This document shows, piece by piece, positions 38,845 to 47,906 of a stretch of 64,000 nucleotides of DNA. Position 1 is the first letter of the stretch. Every line of letters starts with the position of its first letter. The translations under genes were made by a program, and so were the position numbers. This DNA comes from Alphaproteobacteria bacterium (GTDB lineage Bacteria > Pseudomonadota > Alphaproteobacteria > UBA8366 > Aestuariispiraceae), in the NCBI GenBank assembly GCA_024743195.1, contig JANSXE010000009.1:107134-171133 (forward strand). The letters are read 5' to 3'. The notes beneath the pieces are model-generated. The model was given only the letters and a program-made list of their open reading frames with translations. It ran no database searches and was not told where the DNA came from.

Positions 38845-40694
38845 TCGTTGGCGATAGCGGCCGCCATCGTCGCGGTGAAGGAGGCCAGCTGCTTCTGTTC
38901 GGTTTTCGGCGGTTGGATGGCCAAGGCTTGGCGGATGTCGGGCGCATCCGGATCGACCGGCCTGATCCCGGCCATCGGCGCGATGCGCTCGATCACCCGG
39001 CCGACCACCGGCGCGGCCACCCAGCCGCCGGTGGCGTAGCCGAAGGTGCTCTCGTTGCCTTTCGGTTCGTCGAGCACCGCGTAGACCACAAAGCGCGGAT
39101 CGGTCATCGGGAAGCCCGCCACGAAGGAGGAGATCAGCGCCTTGCGCTTGTAGCCGCCGGTCGCGCCGACTTTCTCCGCCGTGCCGGTCTTGCCGCCGAC
39201 CAGATAGCCGGGCACGTCGGCCTTGCCGCCGGAGCCGTCGGTCGCGTTGAGGCGCAGCAGCTTGCGGATCACGTCGCTGACCCAGGGCTCGATCACCCGC
39301 TCGCCTCGGGGCGCGCCGACGCGTTTGACCAGGGTCGGCTCGATCCGAACGCCGCCGTTCAGCATCGTCGCGACGCCGTTCGCCAGATGCAGCGGCGTCA
39401 CGGCCAGCCCGTGACCGAAGCTGATCGTCATCGTGTTGATCGGCCGCCAGGTCTCCGGATACTGCGGCGCGCCGGTCTCGTTCAGCTCGAAGGAGAGGCG
39501 CTCCAGGAATCCGAGCTTCCGCATGAAGGCTTTCTGGCCCGCCGGACCGACTTCCAACGCCATCTTGGCGGAGCCGATGTTGGAGGAGTGGATGAAGATT
39601 TCCGGCACCGAGAGCCACCGGTTCTCCGGATGGAAGTCGTTGATCTGGAAGCGGGAAACCCGGATCGGCTCGCTCGCGTCGTAGCCGCCGAAGAGGTCGA
39701 CGGTGCCCGCTTCCAGCGCCATCGCCGTATTGAAGATCTTGAAGGTGGAGCCGAGTTCGTAAACGCCCAGCGTCGTGCGGTTGAAGCGCGCCTCCGCCGG
39801 CGTCGCGGTCGGATGGTTCGGATCGAAGTCCGGCAGCGAGACGAGGGCCATCAGCTCGCCCGTCTTCACGTCCAGGATGACGCCGGCGCCGCCGATCGCC
39901 TGGAATTCGTCGATGGCGGCCTGCAACTCCTGCTGCAGCGCGTGCTGCATGCGCAGATCGATCGAAAGCTGCAGCGGCGCGTCGGCGGCGCGCAGCCGCT
40001 CGTCGAAGCTCTTCTCCACGCCCGACAGACCGTTGTTGTCCACATCGGTGTAGCCGAGCACATGGCTCAAAAGCGGGCCCTGCGGATAGACGCGGGTCTC
40101 GCGCCGATGGAACTCGACGCCGGGAAGGCCCAGCCGGTTGACGGCGTATTGCTGCGCCGGCGTCAGATTGCGGTGAATCCAGACGAACCCGGCGTCTTTG
40201 GCGAGCCGTGCGGCGAGGCGATTGGCGTCTAGCTCGGGCAGGACGCCGGCGATCTTCTGCGCCGCCTCGACCGGGTCGATCAGTCTGCGCGGGTTGGCGC
40301 TGAGCGCGACGGTCTGCAGGCTCGTCGCCAGCAAATCGCCGTTGCGGTCGACGATGTCGGCGCGTTCGGTGTCGACCTGGGCGCTGCGCACGGCCTGCGG
40401 GCTGCGCGTCTCGCGCGGGTCTGCGAGGGCGGAGACCTCGACCAGCCGGCCGCCCACCACCGCGAAAGCCAGCGCCATCACCGCGCCGGTGATCAGAAGG
40501 CGCGTGCGGCCGGTCTCGATCGCCTGGCGGAAGACGCCGTCGGTGCGCGGCGGCGCCGCGTCGAAGGCGGTTTTGCGCTCGCCCTCGAACGCGCCCTGGC
40601 GCTCGGGACGGAAATCGCCGGCGCCCGCGCGCTCGCGGGTCTCCGGCGGGTGGGCCGGCGTGGGCCGGCGGCGGTTCTTGAACGGCCCGATCAT
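38841..40694 (-). CDS. ftsI: Septal penicillin-binding protein FtsI (PBP3)
   Basis: Class B transpeptidase of the divisome. 617 residues. Cytoplasmic tail (1-62, Arg/Pro-rich), one membrane helix (about 66-83), pedestal domain with RGDLLATS-type segment (VDRNGDLLATSLQTVALSAN), and transpeptidase domain with S316-x-x-K319 (GSTFK), S370-x-N372 (HSSN) and K502-T-G (GGKTGTAEK). The stop overlaps murE and the ATG overlaps ftsL. Confidence 0.96.
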   Translation of the reverse strand: MIGPFKNRRRPTPAHPPETRERAGAGDFRPERQGAFEGERKTAFDAAPPRTDGVFRQAIETGRTRLLITGAVMALAFAVVGGRLVEVSALADPRETRSPQAVRSAQVDTERADIVDRNGDLLATSLQTVALSANPRRLIDPVEAAQKIAGVLPELDANRLAARLAKDAGFVWIHRNLTPAQQYAVNRLGLPGVEFHRRETRVYPQGPLLSHVLGYTDVDNNGLSGVEKSFDERLRAADAPLQLSIDLRMQHALQQELQAAIDEFQAIGGAGVILDVKTGELMALVSLPDFDPNHPTATPAEARFNRTTLGVYELGSTFKIFNTAMALEAGTVDLFGGYDASEPIRVSRFQINDFHPENRWLSVPEIFIHSSNIGSAKMALEVGPAGQKAFMRKLGFLERLSFELNETGAPQYPETWRPINTMTISFGHGLAVTPLHLANGVATMLNGGVRIEPTLVKRVGAPRGERVIEPWVSDVIRKLLRLNATDGSGGKADVPGYLVGGKTGTAEKVGATGGYKRKALISSFVAGFPMTDPRFVVYAVLDEPKGNESTFGYATGGWVAAPVVGRVIERIAPMAGIRPVDPDAPDIRQALAIQPPKTEQKQLASFTATMAAAIANE

Positions 40695-41083
40695 CGCGAC
40701 GTCTCCCCTTCTGAGGATCTCAGGCTCGCCGGCAGGGCTTCTGCCCGGCCGACCCCGTCGAGGGCGCCGACGGCGGGCGGCGGCTCGCCGTCCTCCGTCT
40801 CGTCGCGCCGCATCGGCAGGTCTTCGAGGCGCATCACCTGCGCCGGCTGCACGCGCCCCAGCATCGGCAGCAGCGTTTCGCTCAACTGCTCGATGCGCTG
40901 CGGGCGGTTCAGATAGGACCATTCGGCCTCCAGCACGTGGACGGCTTCCTGCTCCTTCACGATCTGTCGGTTGAGCTGGCTCAGCTCGTCCTCCAACTCC
41001 TGCACCTGAAAGGTGATGTGGAAGAGCGTGTAGCCGGTGGCGCTGAACAGCATCACCCAGACGAACAGGACGAAGGCCCTCAT
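40691..41083 (-). CDS. ftsL: Cell division protein FtsL
   Basis: Small bitopic divisome protein. 130 residues: a very short cytoplasmic tail, one membrane helix ([20 protein letters not shown], about 3-22) and a periplasmic coiled coil ([20 protein letters not shown], about 26-60), followed by the [13 protein letters not shown] segment typical of alphaproteobacterial FtsL, then a low-complexity tail. Position between rsmH and ftsI and ATGA overlaps on both sides support the call. Confidence 0.88.
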   Translation of the reverse strand: MRAFVLFVWVMLFSATGYTLFHITFQVQELEDELSQLNRQIVKEQEAVHVLEAEWSYLNRPQRIEQLSETLLPMLGRVQPAQVMRLEDLPMRRDETEDGEPPPAVGALDGVGRAEALPASLRSSEGETSR

Positions 41084-42093
41084 CGCGCGCCCCCCTTCTT
41101 CTTCCGGTCGGCGCCGCCGGCCCAGACCGGCGCGTCGGTGCGCACCGCATGGCGCAGCCGCGCGGAGCGGGCGCGCGGGTTGCGCGCGGTCTCGTCGGCG
41201 CCCGGCTTCTCGGCGCCGCCGACGGGCAGGTGAAAGGAGGGGGCGATGGCGCGGTCCGGATGCTCCGGCAGGTGGCGGCTGCCGCCGCTGGCGCGGCCGC
41301 TGCGCGCCTTCAGGAAGGTCTTGACCCGCCGGTCCTCCAGGCTGTGGAAGGAGACGACGACGAGCCGGCCGCCGGGGGCGAGCAGCCGCTCGGCCGCGGC
41401 CAGCGCCCGGTCCAGCTCGCCCAGTTCGTCATTCACCTCGATGCGCAGCGCCTGGAAGGTGCGGGTGGCGGGGTCGACGCCGTCCTTCGCCTTCGGCGTC
41501 ACGGCGCGCACGATGTCGGCCAGGCGCTTGGTGGTCTCGATCGGGCCGTCGGCGCGGGCGGCGACGATCGCCTTGGCGATGCGCCGGGCGAAGCGCTCTT
41601 CGCCATATTCGCGGATGATCCGCGCCAGATCGGCCTCGGCCAAGCCGTTGACCACGTCGGCGGCGGTCGGCCCGTCGCGCGACATGCGCATGTCCAGCGG
41701 CCCGTCGAAGCGGAAGGAGAAGCCGCGCGCGGCGTCGTCGATCTGCGGCGAGGAGACGCCGAGGTCCAGAACCACGCCGTCCAGCCGGTCGACGCCGACT
41801 TCTGCCAGCAGCCGCTCCATATCGCCGAAGCGCCCGGCAAGCAGGGTGAAGCGGCCGGCGAAGCGCTCCGTCAACGCCTCGGCGCGCGGGCGCGCCTCGG
41901 GGTCCCGGTCGATCGCGTAGAGGGTGCAGTCGGCGGCCTCCAGGATCGCGCGGCTGTAGCCGCCGGCGCCGAAGGTGCCGTCCAGATGGGTCTCGCCGGC
42001 CGCCGGGGCGAGGCGGTCCAGGACCTCCGACAGCATCACGGGCAGATGGACGGCGGCGCTTTCAGTTTCGGTGGAGGCGGCGTGGGGCGTCAT
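41080..42093 (-). CDS. rsmH: 16S rRNA (cytosine-1402-N4) methyltransferase RsmH (MraW)
   Basis: Methylates C1402 in the ribosomal P site. 337 residues from the ATG at 42093. [19 protein letters not shown] start block, SAM motif [40 protein letters not shown] with [25 protein letters not shown], and C-terminal [15 protein letters not shown]. One base separates its start from the mraZ stop, so the two are coupled. Confidence 0.97.
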   Translation of the reverse strand: MTPHAASTETESAAVHLPVMLSEVLDRLAPAAGETHLDGTFGAGGYSRAILEAADCTLYAIDRDPEARPRAEALTERFAGRFTLLAGRFGDMERLLAEVGVDRLDGVVLDLGVSSPQIDDAARGFSFRFDGPLDMRMSRDGPTAADVVNGLAEADLARIIREYGEERFARRIAKAIVAARADGPIETTKRLADIVRAVTPKAKDGVDPATRTFQALRIEVNDELGELDRALAAAERLLAPGGRLVVVSFHSLEDRRVKTFLKARSGRASGGSRHLPEHPDRAIAPSFHLPVGGAEKPGADETARNPRARSARLRHAVRTDAPVWAGGADRKKKGGAR

Positions 42094-42094
42094 G

Positions 42095-42559
42095 TCAGCC
42101 CTCCCCGTCGCCGCGCTTCGGGCGCAGGGGCAGGGTGCGGCCCTTGACGCGCTGGCGCGCGCGCTCCGCATGCTCGGCAAAGCGCTCGGGCGACCAGATT
42201 TGGAAGCGCGAGCCGCGGCCGACGAAGACGGCCTTGTCGGCGACGCCGGCAAGATGGGCGAAGTCCGGCGGCAGGACGAGGCGGCCCGTCTCGTCCAAGT
42301 GGGCGCGCCGCGCGCTGGCGACGATGGTCGCGCCGAGATCGTCCTCCTCGTCGGAATAGAGCGGGGCGTCTTCGATCGAGTCGACGATGCGCTGCATGAA
42401 GGCCTTGTCGCAGGCCTCCAGGGCGTCGTCGCGGGGCGAGGGATAGATATAGACGATGCGCTCGCCGCCCTCCGGGAGTTCGGCGCGGAAATCGGCCGGA
42501 AGGGAAACGCGCCCCTTCCTGTCGACCTTGTTCTCGAAGGTGCCGGTGAACAGCGCCAT
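42095..42559 (-). CDS. mraZ: Transcriptional regulator MraZ
   Basis: First gene of the dcw cluster and its conserved regulator. 154 residues from the ATG at 42559; the longer open frame upstream to 42709 runs through promoter sequence. Two SpoVT/AbrB-like halves are visible, the first with [18 protein letters not shown] and the second with [20 protein letters not shown]. MraZ binds a series of TGGGN repeats in its own promoter; three such repeats with 10-bp spacing occur at 42744-42768. Confidence 0.95.
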   Translation of the reverse strand: MALFTGTFENKVDRKGRVSLPADFRAELPEGGERIVYIYPSPRDDALEACDKAFMQRIVDSIEDAPLYSDEEDDLGATIVASARRAHLDETGRLVLPPDFAHLAGVADKAVFVGRGSRFQIWSPERFAEHAERARQRVKGRTLPLRPKRGDGEG

Positions 42560-42743
42560 CGCTTTCGCGTCCGTCCCCACTGCCGCGGACCTGCGGCGGT
42601 TCGCCTGGTGCGCCGTCCCGACCTGTCGGCCGTCGGCGCCGCCCGTGAGCCCGCTCCCGCACCGCTTCGCGGCCGCGCCAAGGCGGCCGGCCCGTTCCCA
42701 ACGCCCCATGGGAGGTCGGGCCCGATAACGGGAGCCTGCTTTA

Positions 42744-42768
42744 TGGGCAATTATGGGATATCATGGGA
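42744..42768. promoter_or_regulatory. MraZ-binding repeats (TGGGN x 3, 10-bp period)
   Basis: On the plus strand TGGGC (42744-42748), TGGGA (42754-42758) and TGGGA (42764-42768), each separated by exactly 5 bases. This is the arrangement described for MraZ operators in other bacteria. The repeats lie about 185-210 bases before the mraZ ATG. Relative to mraZ they are on the template strand. Confidence 0.8.
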
Positions 42769-42784
42769 AAGACCTATCCGTCAA
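42755..42784 (-). promoter_or_regulatory. Weak candidate promoter of mraZ/dcw cluster
   Basis: Minus strand TTGACG (42779-42784), 18-base spacer, TATCCC (42755-42760). The -10 box is poor but it falls within the MraZ repeats, so bound MraZ would block it. TTGACT (further upstream) and TATGAT also occur in this AT-rich stretch and could form alternatives. Confidence 0.3.
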
Positions 42785-42938
42785 CGATCATACAGGTATT
42801 CGATAGTCAAAATCTCAGTCTTTGCGCGGGGGAGCGAAGTAGTTCGTGCGGGCAACAGCGTCCTCGCGCCGCCGCCGACAAAATTCGGGGCGGCGACGGT
42901 CGCACCAACACGCGGGAGTATTTCTTGTGATCTTCTTT

Positions 42939-42963
42939 CGTTCTCTTTATTCTAAAGAGAACG
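42939..42963. promoter_or_regulatory. Perfect 11-bp palindrome (operator or hairpin)
   Basis: cgttctcttta (42939-42949), loop ttc, taaagagaacg (42953-42963). It lies 27 bases past the PAS_5 stop and about 390 bases before mraZ. With no T-run it is not a clear terminator; the AT-rich arms suit a protein-binding site. Confidence 0.45.
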
Positions 42964-42989
42964 TTGACGGAACATAAATCGTGACCAAC

Positions 42990-43457
42990 TCACCGGCGCG
43001 GGAAGAAGGCGAAGGCGCCGAGAATCCGGGACGGCCCGCCAGACGGGCGATCCGGGCCGAGCGGCAGCAGCAGCCGCGAATAACCCGCGTAGGCGCGGCT
43101 CTGCGCGATCGGGCGGTTCGGGAAATAGTGCGGGACGCCGTCGCGATAGACGGACCAGTAGCCCGTCAAGACGTCGCCTTCGTTCCGGTCGGGCAGGCGG
43201 ATGTGATCGAAACGCTTGCCGGTGCGCTCTTCGCCGAAGGCGTCCGCGGCGTCCGTGCCGAAGACGCGATATCGGAAGGCCTCCAACGCGTCGGCGGTCT
43301 CGACCATCAAGAGGCTTGCGAGCAGAGACGGCTCGGCCATCGGGTCGAAGGCGCTGCGGGCCGGATAGCGCTCCGCGCCGCGCGCCTCGTTCCACCAGTC
43401 GAACAAGCGGTGAAGCGTCGCTTCTGAAATCTCGCTCGCGTCAAGGGGCGCCGTCAC
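42990..43457 (-). CDS. PAS_5-type stand-alone PAS domain protein (second copy)
   Basis: 155 residues from a GTG at 43457; no strong Shine-Dalgarno is visible, so the start is less sure. The sequence LFDWWNEARGAERYPARSAFDP, seen as residues about 18-39, then AFRYRVFGTDAADAFGEERT, GKRFDHIRLPD and PIAQSRAYAGYSRLLLPLG follow the same order as the PAS_5 protein at 11313. It lacks any output domain. It lies between rnpB and the mraZ promoter on the minus strand. Function unknown. Confidence 0.72.
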   Translation of the reverse strand: MTAPLDASEISEATLHRLFDWWNEARGAERYPARSAFDPMAEPSLLASLLMVETADALEAFRYRVFGTDAADAFGEERTGKRFDHIRLPDRNEGDVLTGYWSVYRDGVPHYFPNRPIAQSRAYAGYSRLLLPLGPDRPSGGPSRILGAFAFFPRR

Positions 43458-43545
43458 GACAATGATCGCCTATCCGTTGTCTTCGCGGCCGAAATATTGG
43501 GTGGAGAGACGAAGAATCAAATCTTCGGCCCTGACGGGAAATATT

Positions 43546-43966
<421 letters not shown>

Positions 43967-43973
43967 GGGTCGT

Positions 43974-44002
43974 TATGTAGGCGCTCGGCGGCGCAAACGC
44001 AA
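43974..44002 (-). promoter_or_regulatory. Candidate promoter of rnpB
   Basis: Minus strand TTGCGT (43997-44002), 17-base spacer, TACATA (43974-43979). The predicted start, about 7 bases downstream, coincides with the RNA 5' end inferred from helix P1, which supports the choice although both boxes are only partly consensus. Confidence 0.5.
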
Positions 44003-44035
44003 TCGCGCGCCGGCGCGGTTCCGCTATGATGGCGC

Positions 44036-45181
44036 ATGCGCAGACTGGATCGAGACATGGACTCACACACCGGCCGGGGCGGAGGCGAGGCGGCGGCTCC
44101 TCATGCAGGGCAGCCGCCGGCGCGTGCGGCGCTCGCCGTCGGCATCGTCCCGCTTCCGCGCTTTACGCTGAACGCCTTCGCCTCCTTCGTCGACGCTTTG
44201 CGCCTGGCGGCGGACGAACGCGACCGCTCGCGCCCGATCCAGTGCTCCTGGATGGTGATGAGCGAGACCGGCCAACCGGCGCCGGCGAGCTGCGGCGTCG
44301 AGGTCAGCGCGCACGACCGCTTCCGCGATCCGGCCGAGTTCGACTATGTGATGGTCGTCGGCGGTCTGTTGGACCACGACATGACGGCCGACGCCGCGGT
44401 GGCGGCGTATCTGCGGCGCGCCGACGAAGCCGGCGTGCCGATCATCGGCCTGTGCACGGGCGTCTTCACCATGGTGCGCGCCGGATTGATGAAAGGCCGG
44501 CGCTGCTGCGTGTCCTGGCTGCATTATCAGGACCTCCTGCAGGCGACCGACGAGGTGACGCCGGAGGCGAGCCAGCTCTATGTCGTCGACGGCAACCGGA
44601 TCACCTGCGCCGGCGGCGTCGGGTCGGCCCGTGTCGCCGCGCGATTGATCGAGCGGCATGTCGGGCGCGACTGGGCGCAGAAGGCGCTCAGCATCATGAT
44701 GGTCGACGGCGCGCATGGGCCGGCCGGCCACCAGCCGCAGCCGCCGCTCGGGTTGCGCGTCGGCAATCCGCGCGTGGCGCGCGCCATCTCGCTGCTGGAG
44801 CAGAGCCTCGCCGACCCGCCGTCGATCGACGATCTGGCGGGGGCGGTGCATATCTCCCGCCGGCAGCTCGAACGCGGCTTCCGGCGCGAACTGGGCATGA
44901 GCTTCGGCGAATTCTCGCGCCGGCTGCGTCTGGACTACGGGCTTTGGTTGGTGCTCACGACGGAGCGCTCGGTGCTCGACATCACGGTCGCTTGCGGCTT
45001 CAACGGCCAGTCCCATTTCGCGACGCTTTTTCGGCGCGCCTACGGCCTTTCGCCCAGTCAGGCCCGCCGCCTGCCGAAGCGCCAGCGCGACCGGCTGTTG
45101 GAGCAGGCCAAGCGGCTGGTCGCGCGCGATCAGGCCGCGTCCGCCGCGCCGGACCGCGAGGCGGGCGCGCGCGGCAAGTGA
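44036..45181 (+). CDS. GlxA-family AraC-type transcriptional regulator
   Basis: 381 residues. The N-terminal DJ-1/PfpI-like (glutamine amidotransferase-fold) domain spans about 33-210, with FDYVMVVGGLLDHD and the nucleophile-elbow segment IIGLCTGVFTMVRAG (Cys). The C-terminal AraC/HTH_18 domain spans about 265-350, with ISRRQLERGFRRELGMSF and VACGFNGQSHFATLFRRAYG. Known members such as CdhR, GbdR and ArgR control carnitine, betaine or arginine use. No target operon is adjacent, so the ligand cannot be named. It converges with the kinase gene, 16 bases away. Confidence 0.88.
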   Translation: MRRLDRDMDSHTGRGGGEAAAPHAGQPPARAALAVGIVPLPRFTLNAFASFVDALRLAADERDRSRPIQCSWMVMSETGQPAPASCGVEVSAHDRFRDPAEFDYVMVVGGLLDHDMTADAAVAAYLRRADEAGVPIIGLCTGVFTMVRAGLMKGRRCCVSWLHYQDLLQATDEVTPEASQLYVVDGNRITCAGGVGSARVAARLIERHVGRDWAQKALSIMMVDGAHGPAGHQPQPPLGLRVGNPRVARAISLLEQSLADPPSIDDLAGAVHISRRQLERGFRRELGMSFGEFSRRLRLDYGLWLVLTTERSVLDITVACGFNGQSHFATLFRRAYGLSPSQARRLPKRQRDRLLEQAKRLVARDQAASAAPDREAGARGK

Positions 45182-45197
45182 TCGCTGGAGTTTGCCG

Positions 45198-47120
45198 TCA
45201 GGCTGGGGCCGGGCGGAGCCGGCGCACCGGCGGGCGGGCCGCGCCGACGCGGCGGCGCGATGCGGGCGGATGGTCGATTGCGACGCACGCCGCCTCGCCC
45301 GCGCCCACCGTTCGCAGGATCAGTTGCGTGCGGCGCTCCGGCTGCTCGAAGGTGACGCGCTCCGCGCCGGCCGGCCACCGTCCCGCCGGCAGCGACAGCG
45401 CGACCGCGCCCGTCTCCTCGCAAACCAGCGCCAGGGCGGGCAGCCGCCCGGTGCGCGGCAGCTCGAGCGTCAGCGTCGCCGGCCGCAGACCCGCCCAGCC
45501 GGCGTCGATCGAGTAGCGCAGCGCGAGGGGCGGCGCGGCCGGACGTGCGCCCCGCGCGGTCTCCGCCAGGGATGTCGGCGGCGGCGGGATGTCGAGGTCG
45601 CGCGCGTCCAACTGGACGGCGTCGGCGGCGGTCGTCTCGCGCCGCGCCTCGGCGGCGCGCAGGATCTCCGGCGGGGTGACGAGCAGCCGCTCCGGCGGGG
45701 CCAGCGGGATGGCCAGCGCGCGCTCCGCGACCTCGGCGGCGACCGCGGACGCCGGACGGCCGGCGACGTCTTCGCCGGCGATCAGGCGCGCGTCGGCGAG
45801 CGCCGGCGCCGATTCCCAGAGCCGCGCCAGGCGCAGCCAGTCCGGCCCGGTCTCGGCCCGCAGTCCCGCGAGATAGAGCGCGCGCCAGCCGTCGAAGGCG
45901 TCGAGCGCCGCGCCGATCTCCGCCATGCGCGGCGCATAGCGCCGCAGCGCGCGATGCGCGGCCAGCATGTCGTTGTCGCGCCAGAGCTCCAGCGCCATGC
46001 GCGCGTCGCCGCGCGCGAGCGCGCGCTCGAAGGCGAGCGCCAGCGGTCCCAGCGGATCGCTCCCGCCCGGCGGCTCGGGAAAGGGGTCGACGCCCGTCGC
46101 CGCCGCTTGCCGGCACCAGGGGCAGGGGCCCGTTTCGGGCAGAAAGTAATGGGACGGCGCCGCGGTGCAGGGGGCGAGGTCGGCCAGGGCGAGGCACAGC
46201 GCCTCCTGCCAGTCAGCGGCGTCGGGCCGGGCGGCGGGGTCGGCGCAGCCGTCCTCGAAGGCGCGGCGGAAGAGGGCGACCAGCCGGGGGTCCAGCGCCT
46301 CCAACGGGGCCCCGTTCTCCGGCGGGATCAGCCGCGCGCCGTGCCGGTGCGGCCAGTCGCCGGAGCGGATCAGCGCGTCGCGGCTCGGCGGTTCGCCGCC
46401 CCCGATCCACACGCCGCTCCAGGGGTGCCGGCCGAGCAGCAGTTGGAAGATCAGCGCCGCCAGCGCGAAGCGGTCGCTCGCCGCGGTGCGCGGCGTGCGC
46501 CCGAGCGGCTTGCCGATCAGTTCGGGCGCGGTGAAGCCCTCGCTGCCGACGGGGCAGGCGAAGACCGCGCGCCCGTCTGAACGCGGGTCCGGGATCTGCC
46601 AGGAATCGCAGTCGATCAGCGTCACCAGCGCCCGATCGTCCACCAGCACGTTGTCCGGCTTGAGGTCGCCGATCACCAGCCCCTGCTCGTGCAGCCGGCC
46701 GACGCAGAAGGCGAGGTTGGCCGCCACCGCGTGCAGGTAGCTCCAGTTGATCTCCGCCGCCTTGCGCCGTCGCAGTTTGGGCGAGGAGAGCGCGGTCAGA
46801 CTGCGCGCGCCGGGCGCCTCCGGAGCGGCGACGCCGACGGCCCGTCCCGTTTCGTCCAGCAGCGCGTCCTCTGGCCAGGCGTAGGCGCGGTGGAATCCGC
46901 CGAGCGACGGGTCCGCCGGGGCCGCGGCGACGAGCGCGGCGATCTTCGCGATCCGCTCCGCGTCCAGCCGGTCCGGATGATAGAGCTTGGCGAGCAGCCC
47001 CGGCCGGTCTTCCAGCCGGTGGATCGCGGCCTCGCCGCCTTCGGCCAGCCGGTCGCCCAGCCGCACGGTCTCGCCGGATTTGTAGAGGGTGAGCCGCACC
47101 GGGCCGGACCCGCCGGTCAC
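45198..47120 (-). CDS. YegI-like Ser/Thr protein kinase
   Basis: 640 residues from a GTG at 47120 that overlaps the phosphatase stop (GTGA). Kinase domain about 15-310: Gly-loop LAEGGEAAIHRL, Lys45 (LLAKLYH), catalytic loop GDLKPDNV (151-158; the His-Arg of HRD is replaced by Ile-Gly but the Asp is present), DCD in place of DFG (170-172), and TAPE (197-200). A zinc-knuckle-like C-x6-H ... CPWC (318-336) follows, as in YegI-type kinases. The C-terminal half is helical then beta-rich with no recognised domain. No membrane helix. It forms an operon with a PP2C phosphatase and a VWA protein, matching E. coli yegL-yegK-yegI in content. Confidence 0.85.
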   Translation of the reverse strand: MTGGSGPVRLTLYKSGETVRLGDRLAEGGEAAIHRLEDRPGLLAKLYHPDRLDAERIAKIAALVAAAPADPSLGGFHRAYAWPEDALLDETGRAVGVAAPEAPGARSLTALSSPKLRRRKAAEINWSYLHAVAANLAFCVGRLHEQGLVIGDLKPDNVLVDDRALVTLIDCDSWQIPDPRSDGRAVFACPVGSEGFTAPELIGKPLGRTPRTAASDRFALAALIFQLLLGRHPWSGVWIGGGEPPSRDALIRSGDWPHRHGARLIPPENGAPLEALDPRLVALFRRAFEDGCADPAARPDAADWQEALCLALADLAPCTAAPSHYFLPETGPCPWCRQAAATGVDPFPEPPGGSDPLGPLALAFERALARGDARMALELWRDNDMLAAHRALRRYAPRMAEIGAALDAFDGWRALYLAGLRAETGPDWLRLARLWESAPALADARLIAGEDVAGRPASAVAAEVAERALAIPLAPPERLLVTPPEILRAAEARRETTAADAVQLDARDLDIPPPPTSLAETARGARPAAPPLALRYSIDAGWAGLRPATLTLELPRTGRLPALALVCEETGAVALSLPAGRWPAGAERVTFEQPERRTQLILRTVGAGEAACVAIDHPPASRRRVGAARPPVRRLRPAPA

Positions 47121-47902
47121 GCGCGGCCGAGCGGCCGCCAGCCGCCCAGCAGCAGGGTCACGTCGTCCTCGACCCGCGCCTGCAGCCGCTCCGAGCGCAG
47201 GAAGCTGCGAATGGCGTGATGCGCTTCGGCGTCGTCCGCCGTCTCCGCCATGAAGCGGTCGAGCGGCTGGAAGAACGGCGCGTGCGGCGCTTCCGCGCGA
47301 TTCTCGATCGACACCGCGGTCAGCCCGTCGGTCGAGGCGCACAGGAAGCCGGCCGGACCGGTGCTGTGCGTCACCGTCGCGGCGTCTTCGGCGTCCGGGC
47401 TGGTGACGAAGACGGTCTCGTTCGCGTATTCGCCGCGCTGCGGCCGGCTCAGCAGGCGATAGACGCCCTCCGCCGTCCGGCCGACCAGCCAGCCGTCCCC
47501 CACCTGGAAGGCGGCCACGCCGCGCGGGCCGGCGGCGAAGACGAGCAGCGTCGTCGCGAAGGCGTCGACCGGCTGGCCGACGCTCTCAGCCTGGCGCGCG
47601 AGCGCCTCGCGCGCGGCGTCGAGCACGCCGTCGAACAGCGCGTCCGCACCGCCCGGCCCGCCGGCCGGATCGCCGCGCAGCCCGGAATCCTCCGCGAGCC
47701 GCGCCTCCAGCAGGTCGAGCGCCGCCGACACCGCGGCCTGCGCGCCGAGATGGCTGAACGCCGCGCCGCCCGCGCCGTCGGCCAGCGCGCCGACCAGCAC
47801 ATCGTTGCTTGGCTTGGCGAGGCGTCCGAAATCCTGGCACGGCGCGCCGAGCGCGCGATGCCGGGGGCCCTGGCTGGAATCGACGGCGGCGGTCCAGGCC
47901 AT
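47117..47902 (-). CDS. PP2C-type protein phosphatase (YegK-like)
   Basis: 261 residues from the ATG at 47902. Metal-binding aspartates are visible in the N-terminal segment (DSSQGPRHRALGAPCQDF), in DGAGG (42-46), in LCASTDGLT and in the C-terminal EDDVTLLLGG, so it is probably active. The RHRALGAPCQD spacing is typical of the subgroup found beside VWA proteins and kinases. It starts 4 bases after the VWA stop and ends inside the kinase start. Likely role is to reverse phosphorylation by the downstream kinase; this is inferred from context and from the E. coli YegK/YegI pair. Confidence 0.86.
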   Translation of the reverse strand: MAWTAAVDSSQGPRHRALGAPCQDFGRLAKPSNDVLVGALADGAGGAAFSHLGAQAAVSAALDLLEARLAEDSGLRGDPAGGPGGADALFDGVLDAAREALARQAESVGQPVDAFATTLLVFAAGPRGVAAFQVGDGWLVGRTAEGVYRLLSRPQRGEYANETVFVTSPDAEDAATVTHSTGPAGFLCASTDGLTAVSIENRAEAPHAPFFQPLDRFMAETADDAEAHHAIRSFLRSERLQARVEDDVTLLLGGWRPLGRA

Positions 47903-47906
47903 CGCC

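Larger units (their letters stand above)
42560..42989. other. mraZ upstream region (430 bp)
   Basis: Control region between mraZ and the PAS_5 gene. It contains the three MraZ-type repeats (42744-42768), a weak mraZ promoter candidate, and further upstream a perfect AT-rich palindrome (42939-42963) overlapped by a GAAC-N7-GAAC pair. The segment 42770-42820 is the most AT-rich of the neighbourhood, as expected for a promoter. Confidence 0.6.

Noticed and set aside
42560..42709. N-terminal extension of MraZ to 42709
   Set aside because: MraZ proteins begin at the [12 protein letters not shown] start; the upstream codons are Gly/Arg-rich leader sequence.
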